Source: Sphingomonas paeninsulae
GTDB lineage: Bacteria; Pseudomonadota; Alphaproteobacteria; Sphingomonadales; Sphingomonadaceae
DNA length: 64,000 nt
Assembly: GCF_003660165.1 (NCBI RefSeq)
Contig: NZ_CP032829.1
Span: 434,001-498,000, forward strand
Direction of reading: 5' to 3'
Part shown: positions 45,302 to 54,126 of the stretch, piece after piece
Layout of the letters: every line of letters begins with the position of its first letter
Position numbering within the stretch: the first letter of the stretch is position 1
Notes under the pieces: generated by a model
Database searches by the model: none
What the model was told of the DNA's origin: nothing
Seen by the model: only the letters and a program-made list of their open reading frames with translations
Program-made: the position numbers and the translations under genes

Positions 45302-46372
45302 ATGATGATTAAACGTTCCGCACTCTTCTTCACTTTGGCGGCTGTGATCGCCAGCCAGACAGCCTTCGCCGGAACCGTCGACAAAGCGCAGGTGGAACGC
45401 ATCGCAACTGGACAATTGTCGGTGGAATGGATCGATAGCGATCCGGTTGATGTGTTTGTAACGGATAATCCTGCTGGCAGTATCGAACAGGCCACGCTGC
45501 TATCGGATAATAATCATGACGGTCGTTATGTTCTAAATGTCCCCGGAATCGATCGCCACTATTTCCTGCTACGCGACGAGAAGACCAAACATGTGGTCAC
45601 TGTTGCCGAACGGGTATTGTCTCTGGAACGCGGTTCCAATTTCCGGGACATCGGTGGTTATCCGGGCGAAGGTGGAAAGCATGTCCGCTGGGGGCTGATC
45701 TATCGCTCGGGCGCTTCGGCGATGTTGACCGATGCGGACGTGCAGCAGGTCCAGGCTTTGGGGTTGAAGCAATTGATTGATCTGCGTTCCAGCGAAGAGC
45801 GCGTGCTCGCGCCGACGCGGATCGATGGCATACCTTATACAGCGGTCGGCTATTCGATGGCAGCGTTGTTAAAACCCGCAAGCGGCGGCGGTGAAATTAG
45901 GAATGGCGGGGCGATGTACCGCAACTTCCCGATTTTCCTGGCTCCACATCTTCGGATCGTGTTCAATGATCTCCTCTCGAAAAATGGGCCGATCGTCTAT
46001 AACTGCTCCGCCGGGCAGGATCGCACGGGTTTCGTGACGGCCATGATTCTAAGCGCCTTGGGAACGCCGCGTGATGTGATCATCCAGGACTATCATCTGT
46101 CGACAAAATATCGGAAGCCGGTGAATGAAATGCCAAAGATCAATCTGGTGGCGCATCCGAATGATCCTGCCGCCTCACTCTTTGCCAAATATCAGGATGA
46201 CCCCCGCGCAGCGATTGCTCAGCCATTGAAGGAAGCAGATGGAACAGCATTTCTGTCGTCCGCCTTTGACGAAATTGAAAAGCGGTGGGGCTCGACAGAC
46301 TCATATCTCGAGAAAGAGATAGGGCTCAATAGAGTAGACATTGCCAACCTGCGTCGGATTTACTTGCAGTAA
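45302..46372 (+). CDS. exported tyrosine-phosphatase-like protein
   Basis: A 356-residue secreted protein with a signal peptide (about 1-23, ending QTAFA). The C-terminal 250 residues belong to the DSP-like tyrosine phosphatase family: NFRDIGGY (113-120) and the P-loop NCSAGQDRTG with catalytic C235 and R241. The residue before the cysteine is asparagine rather than the usual histidine. It would act in the periplasm, removing phosphate from a peptide, protein or other ester. It follows the receptor gene by 70 bp, with AAGGAC upstream of its ATG. Confidence 0.85.
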   Translation: MMIKRSALFFTLAAVIASQTAFAGTVDKAQVERIATGQLSVEWIDSDPVDVFVTDNPAGSIEQATLLSDNNHDGRYVLNVPGIDRHYFLLRDEKTKHVVTVAERVLSLERGSNFRDIGGYPGEGGKHVRWGLIYRSGASAMLTDADVQQVQALGLKQLIDLRSSEERVLAPTRIDGIPYTAVGYSMAALLKPASGGGEIRNGGAMYRNFPIFLAPHLRIVFNDLLSKNGPIVYNCSAGQDRTGFVTAMILSALGTPRDVIIQDYHLSTKYRKPVNEMPKINLVAHPNDPAASLFAKYQDDPRAAIAQPLKEADGTAFLSSAFDEIEKRWGSTDSYLEKEIGLNRVDIANLRRIYLQ

Positions 46373-46664
46373 CCTGGTTTCGGTCGGTGGCAGGAGTATC
46401 TGATCCGGCGAACGTCTGTAAATACCAGAGTATGGTTAAAAAGCGTCCGTCGGCCCTATGCTTCGTGAATGACCGTCCATAGATTCACCGTTATAGCTGC
46501 AGCCGTCATCATTGCTATAAGTTGAATCCTCATACTTATCCTTCACTTCCATGTTATCGATTGAGACCAATCTGGTGGATGGCTGGAAGTAGTGAGTTGA
46601 AGACTGTCCGATTTTACGGTTGAATCTTGGCAAGAAGACAGTCGTCCACCATCAATTCTGCGCT

Positions 46665-47225
46665 TTAATTCACGCTAATGAAGCGACTGTCTTCATCGAA
46701 CCGGCATGTGAAGAACCGCGTGTCTTTGTTCCTGTCATACCAACCTTGCACGATAGTTCCGTTTCTTTGTCGAATAGGTGCATTTGTCGTAATGTCGCTA
46801 GGGCGGCGATCAAAAGCAGCAGCAGCTTCTGCCTTGCAGTTGCGCGAGAGATCGCCGCCGCCTCCATAACGCCCTCGATAATTGTCACGCGCTGGCGGTA
46901 AATAGCGAGGCGCTCGCTCCCGATCCTTCAATGGCGACTGTCGGCAGTCGGGAGATGTTGTTGGCGTGATCGAGTCGTACCGCCCATTCATGGTCGCGAT
47001 GGACACGCACTGCCGGCGATCGGAGTTCCACCAATAAGTGTAACTACGGTCGCCCCCCTTTTCGCCGCGCATATTGCGGTACCCTCGACGTTGAAGCTCA
47101 TTCTCTGCCTGCCCAGCACGCGCACCAACCATATCTTCCAGTCCGGTTGACTGGGCGAAGACGGGCGCAATCGTCGTTAGAGAGCATAGAAAAGCGGTAA
47201 CCGTTATCGGCAACTTCGAACGCAT
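46665..47225 (-). CDS. exported hypothetical protein
   Basis: A 186-residue protein with a clear signal peptide (residues 1 to about 25, ending PVFAQ) and a strong AGGAGGT site. The mature part has a segment LVGARAGQAENELQRRGYRN-like in style (actually MVGARAGQAENELQRRGY) that resembles PASTA-type repeats, then a basic Arg/Tyr/Gly-rich middle and a C-terminal domain with VQGWYDRNKDTRFFTCRFD. The family is common in Sphingomonadales, but I know no function for it. Confidence 0.7.
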   Translation of the reverse strand: MRSKLPITVTAFLCSLTTIAPVFAQSTGLEDMVGARAGQAENELQRRGYRNMRGEKGGDRSYTYWWNSDRRQCVSIATMNGRYDSITPTTSPDCRQSPLKDRERAPRYLPPARDNYRGRYGGGGDLSRNCKAEAAAAFDRRPSDITTNAPIRQRNGTIVQGWYDRNKDTRFFTCRFDEDSRFISVN

Positions 47226-47336
47226 GTGACCTCCTGTTTGCCGCTCTCATCAAGCAGGCTTGTGTGGATCGGTTATCCTATCAGGGTGCAGGGCAACGAC
47301 AACGGCGGGTTTCGCTGTCATGCTGCGGCTGCTCAT

Positions 47337-47501
47337 ATGCTTGATTATGAGGGATGGCTCCTGCCGGTTCGTTTTGGAGCAGAAAAGCTGGCGATGCGGG
47401 CGGATCCGACACTGGACTATCAATATATCGCGAACCGGGCCTACAATCGTGGTCGTGGGCCAGCCAACGTCCTTGCCGTCCGGATTTACGGACAATACTG
47501 A
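47337..47501 (+). pseudogene. 3' remnant of an outer-membrane porin gene
   Basis: The frame ends MRADPTLDYQYIANRAYNRG then RGPANVLAVRIYGQY, which looks like the last two strands of a carbohydrate-selective (OprB-like) porin with a terminal aromatic residue. Nothing upstream encodes the rest of the barrel: a divergent gene with its own promoter occupies that side. It is therefore probably a truncated leftover. Confidence 0.4.
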
Positions 47502-47512
47502 CCGCTACCGGT

Positions 47513-48208
47513 ATGACTAAACATCGCGGGCTTGTCGTTTTCCTCTCAGGTTTGCTCGTGGTCCTTCTGGGCTACTCGCTCTTGCCGCGCGCCTGGCAAT
47601 TCCATGAACGCCGTGTGGGTTCACGGGGAATTGTCTGGGTTACGCATACCAAACAGGGCATTCCCGGCGACCCCATCAACATCACGCTGCAAGGGTCACA
47701 AACCGAGGTTGCCTGTCTTTTTCACCGTGCCGGATGGCTCCCCGCAAGTGGTATCACCGCTCGATCGAGCATGAAGATCGTCGATAGCGTGGCGTTCCAC
47801 CGCCCCGACCCCTCAGCCCCGGTCAGCGCCCTCTATTTCGAGGGCCGGCGTGAGGATTTTGCGTTCGAAAAGGAAGTCGGCAACAGCGCGAAGGAGCGTC
47901 ACCATGTTCGCCTCTGGCGGTCGGGTGCCGCTTCGGACACGAATGATCGGACGATCTGGTTCGCCTCAGCCAGCTTTGACCGCGCGGCCGGTGTCAATCA
48001 TTATACGTTTCGCGCCACCCACCATATCGATCCGAACCTCGACGCCGAGCGGGACTTCCTGAGCAACGCGCTGGTCGCGACAGGTCGCACCGGACAGCCT
48101 ACAAAGGTGCCCGGCATCGGAGCGACCCAATCAGGCCATAACGGCGGCGGGGATCGCTATTTCACCGATGGAAAGATCACCGTCCTGCCCCTCAAACTTG
48201 GGTGTTAG
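47513..48208 (+). CDS. LssY C-terminal domain protein
   Basis: A 231-residue protein with one N-terminal membrane helix (LVVFLSGLLVVLLGYSLL, residues about 7-24). The remainder matches the LssY_C domain: GDPINITLQG, FHRAGW, ALYFEGRREDFAFEKEVGNS, RHHVRLWR and HHIDPNLDAERDFL. The domain is found in DedA/PAP2-linked envelope proteins, and its biochemical role is unknown. The ATG at 47513 follows the porin remnant by 11 bases. No operon partner is apparent. Confidence 0.78.
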   Translation: MTKHRGLVVFLSGLLVVLLGYSLLPRAWQFHERRVGSRGIVWVTHTKQGIPGDPINITLQGSQTEVACLFHRAGWLPASGITARSSMKIVDSVAFHRPDPSAPVSALYFEGRREDFAFEKEVGNSAKERHHVRLWRSGAASDTNDRTIWFASASFDRAAGVNHYTFRATHHIDPNLDAERDFLSNALVATGRTGQPTKVPGIGATQSGHNGGGDRYFTDGKITVLPLKLGC

Positions 48209-48351
48209 TCTGAACCACGGGGCACCTCAGTCTTAAATACCTGGAGTTCAGCCGCTTGCACACAAATGTGTGATCCCAATTGGTCACCGGTCAACGACTT
48301 ACACATAGTTTTGAGCCTAGACCGGCCACGGCCAAATTCAGATATTTTAGC

Positions 48352-48972
48352 CTAAAGGTAAACCCACGGACGCATTTTCAAATCATGGGTACGGAAGGCT
48401 TCGATTTCGCCACGATGACACAGCGTCAGTTCGATCGCGTCCAGACCGTGCAGCAACATTTGATGTGCCTCCTCATCAATGGGAAAAGTCCAGTGATCGC
48501 CACGACTGGTAGATACCAAGCGCTGTTCCAGATCGATTGTCACAGGGGCTGCTGCGGGGTTGTCACCAAGCGTGGCTGCAATCTTGCGTATAACGCGGGC
48601 TTCGAGCTCTACCGGGACAATGCCGTTGTTGACGCAATTGCCCCGGAAAATGGGGTTGAACGACGAAGCGATGACCACGCGGAAACCATATTCAGCCAGC
48701 GCCCATGCAGCATGTTCGCGACTGGACCCGCACCCGAAATTCGCGCCTGAAAGCAGGATGCGGGCTGAGGCAAAGCGTGGATCGTTAAGAATGAAATTCG
48801 TATCGGGCACACGACCGCTGTTGCCAACATAGCGCCACCCGGCGAACAGTCCGTCGGCAAGACCCGTTTTAGAAACCGATTTCATTTCACGCGATGGGAT
48901 GATCGCATCGGTATCGATGTTATCGCGCAACAATGGAGCGGCGATCGCCGTCAGAGTCGTGAACGGCGTCAT
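48352..48972 (-). CDS. leuD: isopropylmalate dehydratase-type small subunit (LeuD)
   Basis: A 206-residue swivelling-domain subunit of the aconitase superfamily. NIDTDAIIP and FGCGSSREHA, the diagnostic LeuD motifs, are present. It pairs with the large subunit encoded upstream, with ATGA overlap. LeuCD adds or removes water at a C=C bond of a branched dicarboxylate. No leuA or leuB is adjacent, and the genes lie beside a CoA-transferase and a lyase gene. A catabolic hydratase (for example on citraconate or dimethylmaleate) is therefore as likely as leucine synthesis. Confidence 0.87.
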   Translation of the reverse strand: MTPFTTLTAIAAPLLRDNIDTDAIIPSREMKSVSKTGLADGLFAGWRYVGNSGRVPDTNFILNDPRFASARILLSGANFGCGSSREHAAWALAEYGFRVVIASSFNPIFRGNCVNNGIVPVELEARVIRKIAATLGDNPAAAPVTIDLEQRLVSTSRGDHWTFPIDEEAHQMLLHGLDAIELTLCHRGEIEAFRTHDLKMRPWVYL

Positions 48973-50372
48973 GCCAGTTCTCGCGGATCGGCAATAGCAC
49001 CGGCGATGGCGGAGGCCGCGACGGTTTCGGGCGAGGCCAGATGCGAACGCGTCCCCGGTCCCTGACGACTTTCGAAATTACGGTTGGTGGAACTGATCAC
49101 CCGTTGCCGGTGTCCAAAGCTTTCGCCGCCCGCAAAGAAGCACATGGAACACCCCGACTCTCGCCATTCGAACCCGGCATCGAGGAATATTCGGTGCAAT
49201 CCTTCGGCTTCGGCCCGCAAACGCACCCCGGTCGATCCGGGTACGCAAATCGCATTGACGCCTGCCGCGACCTTGCGTCCTGTCAGTATAGCCGCCGCAC
49301 GCCGCAAATCGGATAACCGGCTGTTCGTGCACGATCCGATGAATGCGGCATCAATCGGCAATCCTATCAGCGGCATTCCCGCTTCGATATCCATATAGGT
49401 CAGGGCACGGTCGTAAAGGTCACGCTGATCGCGCGATGCCACCGATTCGAATCCCGGAACTGGCTTTCCCAGCGCGACGGCCTGCTGCGGGCTTATACCC
49501 CATGTGACCATCGGCGCGATATCGCTGGCATCGATGGCATATTCGGCGTCGAATGCCGCATCGGCATCGCTGCGCAACAACCGCCACGACGCAATTGCGA
49601 CGTCCCAGTCCGCACCCTTGGGCGCATAGGCGCGCCCTTTCAGATAATCGAAAACCTTGTCATCCGGCGCGATGATCGCAGAAAACGCCGCAAACTCGGT
49701 CGCCATATTGCAAAGCGTCATTCGAGCCTCAAGATCGAGCGCTTCGACCGCCGTACCCGCATATTCAACGATATAGCCGGAACCGCCGCTCGATCCGAAA
49801 AGGCTGAGCAGATGCAGGGCAAGGTCTTTTGCCGTCACACCCTGGACGAGTTGCCCGTCGATCCTGATCCGCATCGTCTTCGGGCGTTTCACCCGGAGCG
49901 TCGAAGTTGCCAACGCATGTTCAGCGGCTGTGGACCCGATGCCCCATGCAAGCGCGCCCATCGCCCCTTGCGTACAAGTGTGGCTGTCGGGACAAACAAG
50001 CGTGACGCCGGGCAGCACGATTGCCTGTTCGGGAGAAATGACATGAACGATGCCCTGATCCGGGTCGCCCAGATCGAAGAGCGTCAGCCCAGCGGCGATG
50101 GCCGCGTCGCGCGTAGCGGTAATAAATGCGGTGCCGGTCGGCATAATCGTCGCATCCGTCCGGCCCGGACGGGTATCGACAACATGGTCCATCGTTACGA
50201 ACGCCTGATTCGGTGCCCTTACGGGACGCCCGGCGGCCGCCAGACTTTCAAGGGCAACGCCGCCCGTCCGTTCATGCAACAGCACGCGATCAATCAGGAC
50301 AAGATCGGTCGTTTCGTCAATCGTGGCGATCCGGTGCATATCCCAGATCTTTTCAAAGATCGTCCCGGTCAT
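48969..50372 (-). CDS. leuC: isopropylmalate dehydratase-type large subunit (LeuC)
   Basis: A 467-residue Fe-S hydratase large subunit. VCPDSHTCTQGAMGALAWGI, FIGSCTNSR and the paired cysteines in ESGCSMC provide the three cluster ligands. It ends with TNRNFESRQGPGTRSHLASP as expected. The segment after CSMC (FFAGGESFGHRQRVIS) differs from my memory of biosynthetic LeuC, consistent with a specialised substrate. The start at 50372 overlaps the CoA-transferase stop (ATGA). Confidence 0.88.
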   Translation of the reverse strand: MTGTIFEKIWDMHRIATIDETTDLVLIDRVLLHERTGGVALESLAAAGRPVRAPNQAFVTMDHVVDTRPGRTDATIMPTGTAFITATRDAAIAAGLTLFDLGDPDQGIVHVISPEQAIVLPGVTLVCPDSHTCTQGAMGALAWGIGSTAAEHALATSTLRVKRPKTMRIRIDGQLVQGVTAKDLALHLLSLFGSSGGSGYIVEYAGTAVEALDLEARMTLCNMATEFAAFSAIIAPDDKVFDYLKGRAYAPKGADWDVAIASWRLLRSDADAAFDAEYAIDASDIAPMVTWGISPQQAVALGKPVPGFESVASRDQRDLYDRALTYMDIEAGMPLIGLPIDAAFIGSCTNSRLSDLRRAAAILTGRKVAAGVNAICVPGSTGVRLRAEAEGLHRIFLDAGFEWRESGCSMCFFAGGESFGHRQRVISSTNRNFESRQGPGTRSHLASPETVAASAIAGAIADPRELA

Positions 50373-51514
50373 ACCAGACCGCATTCTTTCAGAATCGAGT
50401 CACGATCTCCATTTATGTTGGGCACATCGTGGCGCAGTCCCATGCGAACACCGTCGAATTCCAGCGGAAGCGCGGGCAGCCGGGTCGGCGCGCCGCCGGG
50501 AATGGTAATGTCCACCAGTCCCCCGCCAGCATTCAGATGCGGATCGTCGAACAGTTCGTCGGGGCGAGTGATCGGTGCAAATGGCAAGCCGATCTGCTCC
50601 AGTTTTGCCACAAGACTCTCGCGCGTCATCCCGGCGAAAAGCGCACGAACCTGCGGCACTATGCGGTCGCGGGCGAGAACGCGCTCGTTATTGACTGCCA
50701 GCGTCGCATCCGCGGCGAACGCGTCGAGCGCAAAGGACTTGCAGAATGCGACCCATTGGCTGTCGCTGACAACGCCCACAAACAATTGCTCATCGGCATT
50801 CAGGGTGTCGAACACATCGTAAATCGCCCACGCGGAAACGCGCACGGGCATCGGCTGCGCTGCTTCTCCTGTCACTGCCTGTTGTGCCATATGCTGGCCG
50901 ACGAGGAAGGCAGTCGTTTCGAACAGCGAGCATTTCACCTCGCCACCCTTACCTGTCCGGTGCCTGCGCTGAAGTGCCGCCAATATGCCGATCACGCCGA
51001 ACATACCGCCAGTGACATCAATGACCGACGCACCCGCGCGCAGCGGTCGTCCGGGAGGTCCGGTCATATAGGCCAGCCCACCCATCATCTGCGTCACTTC
51101 GTCCAGCGCGGTTCGATGCTGATACGGACCGCTGAGAAAACCCTTCGCGGTACAATAGATCAGCGCGGGGTTACCCTGCGCAAAACTTTCGTAACCAAGC
51201 CCAAGACGCTCGAGCGCGCCCGGTCGGAAGTTTTCGATCAGGACATCGGCATTTTCGACCAGTTGCCGGGCTGTCGCGAGATCGCCGGAGGCCTTCAGGT
51301 CAAGACAAATGCTGCGCTTGTTACGATTGAACATCGGAAAATATCCCGAACCCGAACCCAGCAGTCGCCGCGTTGGGTCTCCGCCGGGAGGCTCGATCCG
51401 GATGACATCGGCCCCAAGATCACCCAATATCATTCCCACGGACGGTCCCATGACCATATGCGTGAATTCGATGACCCGAATGCCGGCCAATGGATAATCT
51501 TCGTCGTTCATCAT
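50369..51514 (-). CDS. CaiB/BaiF family CoA-transferase
   Basis: A 381-residue class III CoA-transferase. The N-terminus PLAGIRVIEFTHMVMGPSVG, DLGADVIRIEPPGGDPTR, the RNKRSICLDLK loop and DVLIENFRPGALERLG with the catalytic-aspartate region are intact. Relatives move CoA between carboxylates such as succinyl-CoA and citramalate. It is the first gene of a three-gene minus-strand unit with leuC and leuD, divergent from the lyase operon across 92 bp. Confidence 0.9.
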   Translation of the reverse strand: MMNDEDYPLAGIRVIEFTHMVMGPSVGMILGDLGADVIRIEPPGGDPTRRLLGSGSGYFPMFNRNKRSICLDLKASGDLATARQLVENADVLIENFRPGALERLGLGYESFAQGNPALIYCTAKGFLSGPYQHRTALDEVTQMMGGLAYMTGPPGRPLRAGASVIDVTGGMFGVIGILAALQRRHRTGKGGEVKCSLFETTAFLVGQHMAQQAVTGEAAQPMPVRVSAWAIYDVFDTLNADEQLFVGVVSDSQWVAFCKSFALDAFAADATLAVNNERVLARDRIVPQVRALFAGMTRESLVAKLEQIGLPFAPITRPDELFDDPHLNAGGGLVDITIPGGAPTRLPALPLEFDGVRMGLRHDVPNINGDRDSILKECGLV

Positions 51515-51550
51515 GCCCCGTCTCGTTAAACCACTCTCGACAAGTGATGT

Positions 51551-51571
51551 TCATTTGATATAGAAATAATA
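51551..51571. promoter_or_regulatory. ATTTGATATAGAAATAATA motif in the CoA-transferase/lyase divergent region
   Basis: This AT-rich element lies 40-55 bp from both divergent starts. Its core TTTGATATAGA (51554-51564) recurs inverted upstream of the VOC gene (57568-57578), with matching flanks. It is a candidate operator for the catabolic island regulator. Confidence 0.5.
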
Positions 51572-51606
51572 CAATATTGCAACGACGCAACTATGGGAGC
51601 CGCGTT

Positions 51607-52557
51607 TTGAGTGTCGATATTCTGATCAGTGAAGTCGGCCCACGCGACGGATTGCAGAGCATTTCCGCGATCATGCCGCTTGCCGCCAAAAAGGCATGGA
51701 TCGACGCCGAGGCCGCTGCGGGCGTGCGTGAAATCGAAGTTGGCAGCTTCGTGCCAGCCAAGCTCCTGCCCCAACTTGCCGATACGGCAGAGGTGGTTGC
51801 CCATGCAAGGACGATTCCCGGCCTCACCGTCGCGGTTCTGGTGCCCAATGCGCGCGGCGCCGAGGCCGCTATCGCCGCCGGAGCACACAAGATCACCCTG
51901 CCCTTGTCGGTCTCTGAAACACACAGCCTGGCCAATTTACGCAAGACGCATGTTCAGGTTCTGGACGAAGCCCGCGCCATCACCGGGATGATCCGGGCTT
52001 TGCCAGCGGACCGTCGCCCCCATTTCGAGGGGAGCCTTTCGACAGTGTTCGGCTGCACGCTTGAGGGCATGATTCCCGACGTGCAGGTCGCGCGACTGGC
52101 AGAAGGGCTGATGGCCGCGGGTTGCGACGAAATTGGCCTGTCCGACACGACGGGGTTTGCCGATCCTGTAGCGGTAAAGCACATGATCAGGCTCGTCAGA
52201 GGCACCGTCGGCGACGCTGCGGTGACGGGCATCCATCTGCACAACACACGCGGACTAGGTTTGGCGAACGCGCTTGCCGCACTGGATTCAGGCCTGACCA
52301 CGTTGGATGCGTCGCTGGGTGGCCTTGGCGGTTGCCCGTTTGCACCGGGAGCAAGCGGGAATATCGTGACCGAGGATCTGGTCTTCATGCTTCAGGCAAT
52401 GGGACTGGAGACGGGGATCGATATTCAGGCGCTGCTCCGGGTGCGCGAGATTCTGAAGGCTGCGTTGCCCGACGAACCACTTTACGGATTTACACCCGAC
52501 GCGGGTCTCCCGCTCGGTTTTAAGCCCAAACAGGGCATGAAAAGGGAGTTGGCATGA
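51607..52557 (+). CDS. HMG-CoA lyase-family enzyme
   Basis: A 316-residue TIM-barrel lyase of the HMG-CoA lyase family. EVGPRDGLQ near residue 9, GLSDTTGFADP, the metal-ligand HLHNTRG and the family signature GGCPFAPGASGN are present. Members cleave 3-hydroxyacyl-CoA thioesters into acetyl-CoA plus a keto acid; citramalyl-CoA is one possible substrate in this context. I take TTG at 51607 as the start, because a GGGAG site lies eight bases upstream; another TTG at 51577 would add ten residues. It overlaps the amidase gene as ATGA. Confidence 0.88.
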   Translation: MSVDILISEVGPRDGLQSISAIMPLAAKKAWIDAEAAAGVREIEVGSFVPAKLLPQLADTAEVVAHARTIPGLTVAVLVPNARGAEAAIAAGAHKITLPLSVSETHSLANLRKTHVQVLDEARAITGMIRALPADRRPHFEGSLSTVFGCTLEGMIPDVQVARLAEGLMAAGCDEIGLSDTTGFADPVAVKHMIRLVRGTVGDAAVTGIHLHNTRGLGLANALAALDSGLTTLDASLGGLGGCPFAPGASGNIVTEDLVFMLQAMGLETGIDIQALLRVREILKAALPDEPLYGFTPDAGLPLGFKPKQGMKRELA

Positions 52558-53237
52558 CGGTTGGCACACGCATGGTTTCCGATGGCAAGACCGCGCGGCA
52601 ATTGTTCGAAGAGGTAATGGCAAACCCCGCCCGGACCAAGTTCGGGTTCGGTGAAAAACTGGCGATCGTGAATGTCGATTTCCAGAACGCCTATACCCGC
52701 ATCGATGAATTCAAGACGGCGTATGAAACCGATCCGCGCCAGATCGAATATACCAACACAATCTCACAGCTCGCGCGGGCTGCCGGGATGCCGGTGATCT
52801 GGACGCACGTTGCCTATATGGACGACGCCAGCGACGCGGGTGTCTGGGGTACGCGAACGAACACGCCGGACAGCCTTCAGAATATCAAGCTCGGGTCGCG
52901 CCGCTACGCATTTGATGACCGCTGCGAGATCGATCAGGCCAAGGACGCTATCTATACCAAGCGTATGCCCTCGGCGTTCTTTGAAACACCGCTGCAAAGT
53001 CTGTTGGTGTGGCACAAGGTGGATACGGTTGTGATAACCGGTGGCTCCACATCGGGCTGCATCCGGGCCACGGCTGTGGATTCGCTCAGTCGCGGTTATC
53101 GCACGATCGTCCCGATCGAGACGTGTGCGGACAAACATGAAAGCTATCACTTCGCGAACCTCACCGATCTTCAGCTAAAATATGCCGATGTTGAACCGGT
53201 GCAGACAGTGATCGACTGGCTGGAGGCGCGCGCGTGA
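52554..53237 (+). CDS. isochorismatase-fold amidohydrolase (N-carbamoylsarcosine amidase/maleamate hydrolase type)
   Basis: A 227-residue cysteine hydrolase with the full triad D42 (IVNVDFQNAY), K136 (YTKRMPSAFF) and C169 (GGSTSGCIRATAVD). Sequence style matches N-carbamoylsarcosine amidohydrolase and the maleamate amidohydrolase NicF. It would cleave the amide of a linear half-amide or carbamoyl compound. It lies between the lyase and two ring-opening-type hydrolases, which supports a half-amidase step. It overlaps both neighbours (ATGA and GTGA). Confidence 0.87.
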   Translation: MTVGTRMVSDGKTARQLFEEVMANPARTKFGFGEKLAIVNVDFQNAYTRIDEFKTAYETDPRQIEYTNTISQLARAAGMPVIWTHVAYMDDASDAGVWGTRTNTPDSLQNIKLGSRRYAFDDRCEIDQAKDAIYTKRMPSAFFETPLQSLLVWHKVDTVVITGGSTSGCIRATAVDSLSRGYRTIVPIETCADKHESYHFANLTDLQLKYADVEPVQTVIDWLEARA

Positions 53238-54126
53238 TAGAGGGTGCGGCCGATCCCGGCCTTTACGACTATAACCCGTACCGCAACCGCGCGAAAATCG
53301 AATGGCCAGAGGGCAAGACGGTCGCCGTATGGGTTTCGCCAAATCTCGAATATTATGAGATCGATCCGCCCGCCAATCCTCATCGTAAGAGCTGGCCCAA
53401 ACCGCACCCCGATGTCGTCGGCTATGGCCATCGCGACTATGCCAATCGCGTGGGCCATTGGCGTTTGGCAGAGGTTATGGAAAAGCACGGCTTCAAAGGG
53501 TCGGTTTCGCTCTCCGTCGCGCTTTGCAACCACATTCCCGAAGTCGTTGAGAGCGCTAATGATCTGGGCTGGGAATTCTTCAGCCACGGCATTTACAACA
53601 CGCGCTACAGCTATGGCATGGACGAGGCGCAGGAACGCGCGATCATCGAGGATTCGATCCGCACTGTTAAAGAGGCGACCGGGCAGACGATCAAGGGCTG
53701 GCTCGCCCCCGCGCTGACGCACACACCGCGCACGCTCGATCTGATTGCCGAATATGGGATGACTTATACCTGCGACCTGTATCACGACGATCAGCCACAG
53801 CCGGTCCATGTAAAATCGGGAACGCTGATATCGATGCCCTACAGCATCGAGGTGAACGATCATTACGGGTTCTTCGTCTATAATATGTCCCCCGCGAATA
53901 TGCCGACACCCTGATCCGCCAGTACGAGCGGCTCGCCGCCGAGGGTGCGGAATCGGGAACCGTGATGTGCATTCCGCTGCACAGCTATCTGATCGGCCAG
54001 CCCCACCGGATCGGCCCGTTCGAGGAAGTGTTGAGGCACATCGCCGCCGACGGCCGCGCGTGGATTACCCGATCGGGCGACATTGCCGATCACTATCTGG
54101 CTCAAACTTCGGGAACCAGTGCATGA
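53234..54126 (+). pseudogene. polysaccharide-deacetylase-fold hydrolase 1, interrupted by one missing base
   Basis: A CE4-fold hydrolase of 297 residues once joined. It has WPEGKTVAVWVSPNLEYYE, the GWEFFSHGIYN metal-site histidine and GWLAPALTHT. The first frame ends at 53914; the continuation ADTLIRQYERLAAEGAESG to SGTSA lies in another frame. One extra C in the C5 run at 53889-53893 gives MSPREYADTLIRQYERL. Related proteins include the allantoinase PuuE and, as I recall, bacterial cyclic imide hydrolases. The start is a GTG overlapping the amidase stop. Confidence 0.85.

Noticed and set aside
46436-46633. 65-codon minus-strand frame
   Set aside because: No ribosome-binding site, no recognisable sequence, and a composition unlike its neighbours; treated as an empty intergenic stretch (46373-46664).
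48259-48272. CACACA-AA-TGTGTG palindrome between two convergent genes
   Set aside because: It has no T-run for a terminator and no promoter nearby; most likely chance symmetry.
48352-50372. Treating LeuC/LeuD as the ordinary leucine pathway
   Set aside because: No leuA or leuB nearby, and translational coupling to a CoA-transferase beside a lyase points to catabolism; kept as an open alternative in the feature text.
53967-54122. Upstream extension of CE4 hydrolase 2
   Set aside because: It lies inside the tail of CE4 hydrolase 1 and does not resemble the family; the ATG at 54123 overlaps that gene's stop.
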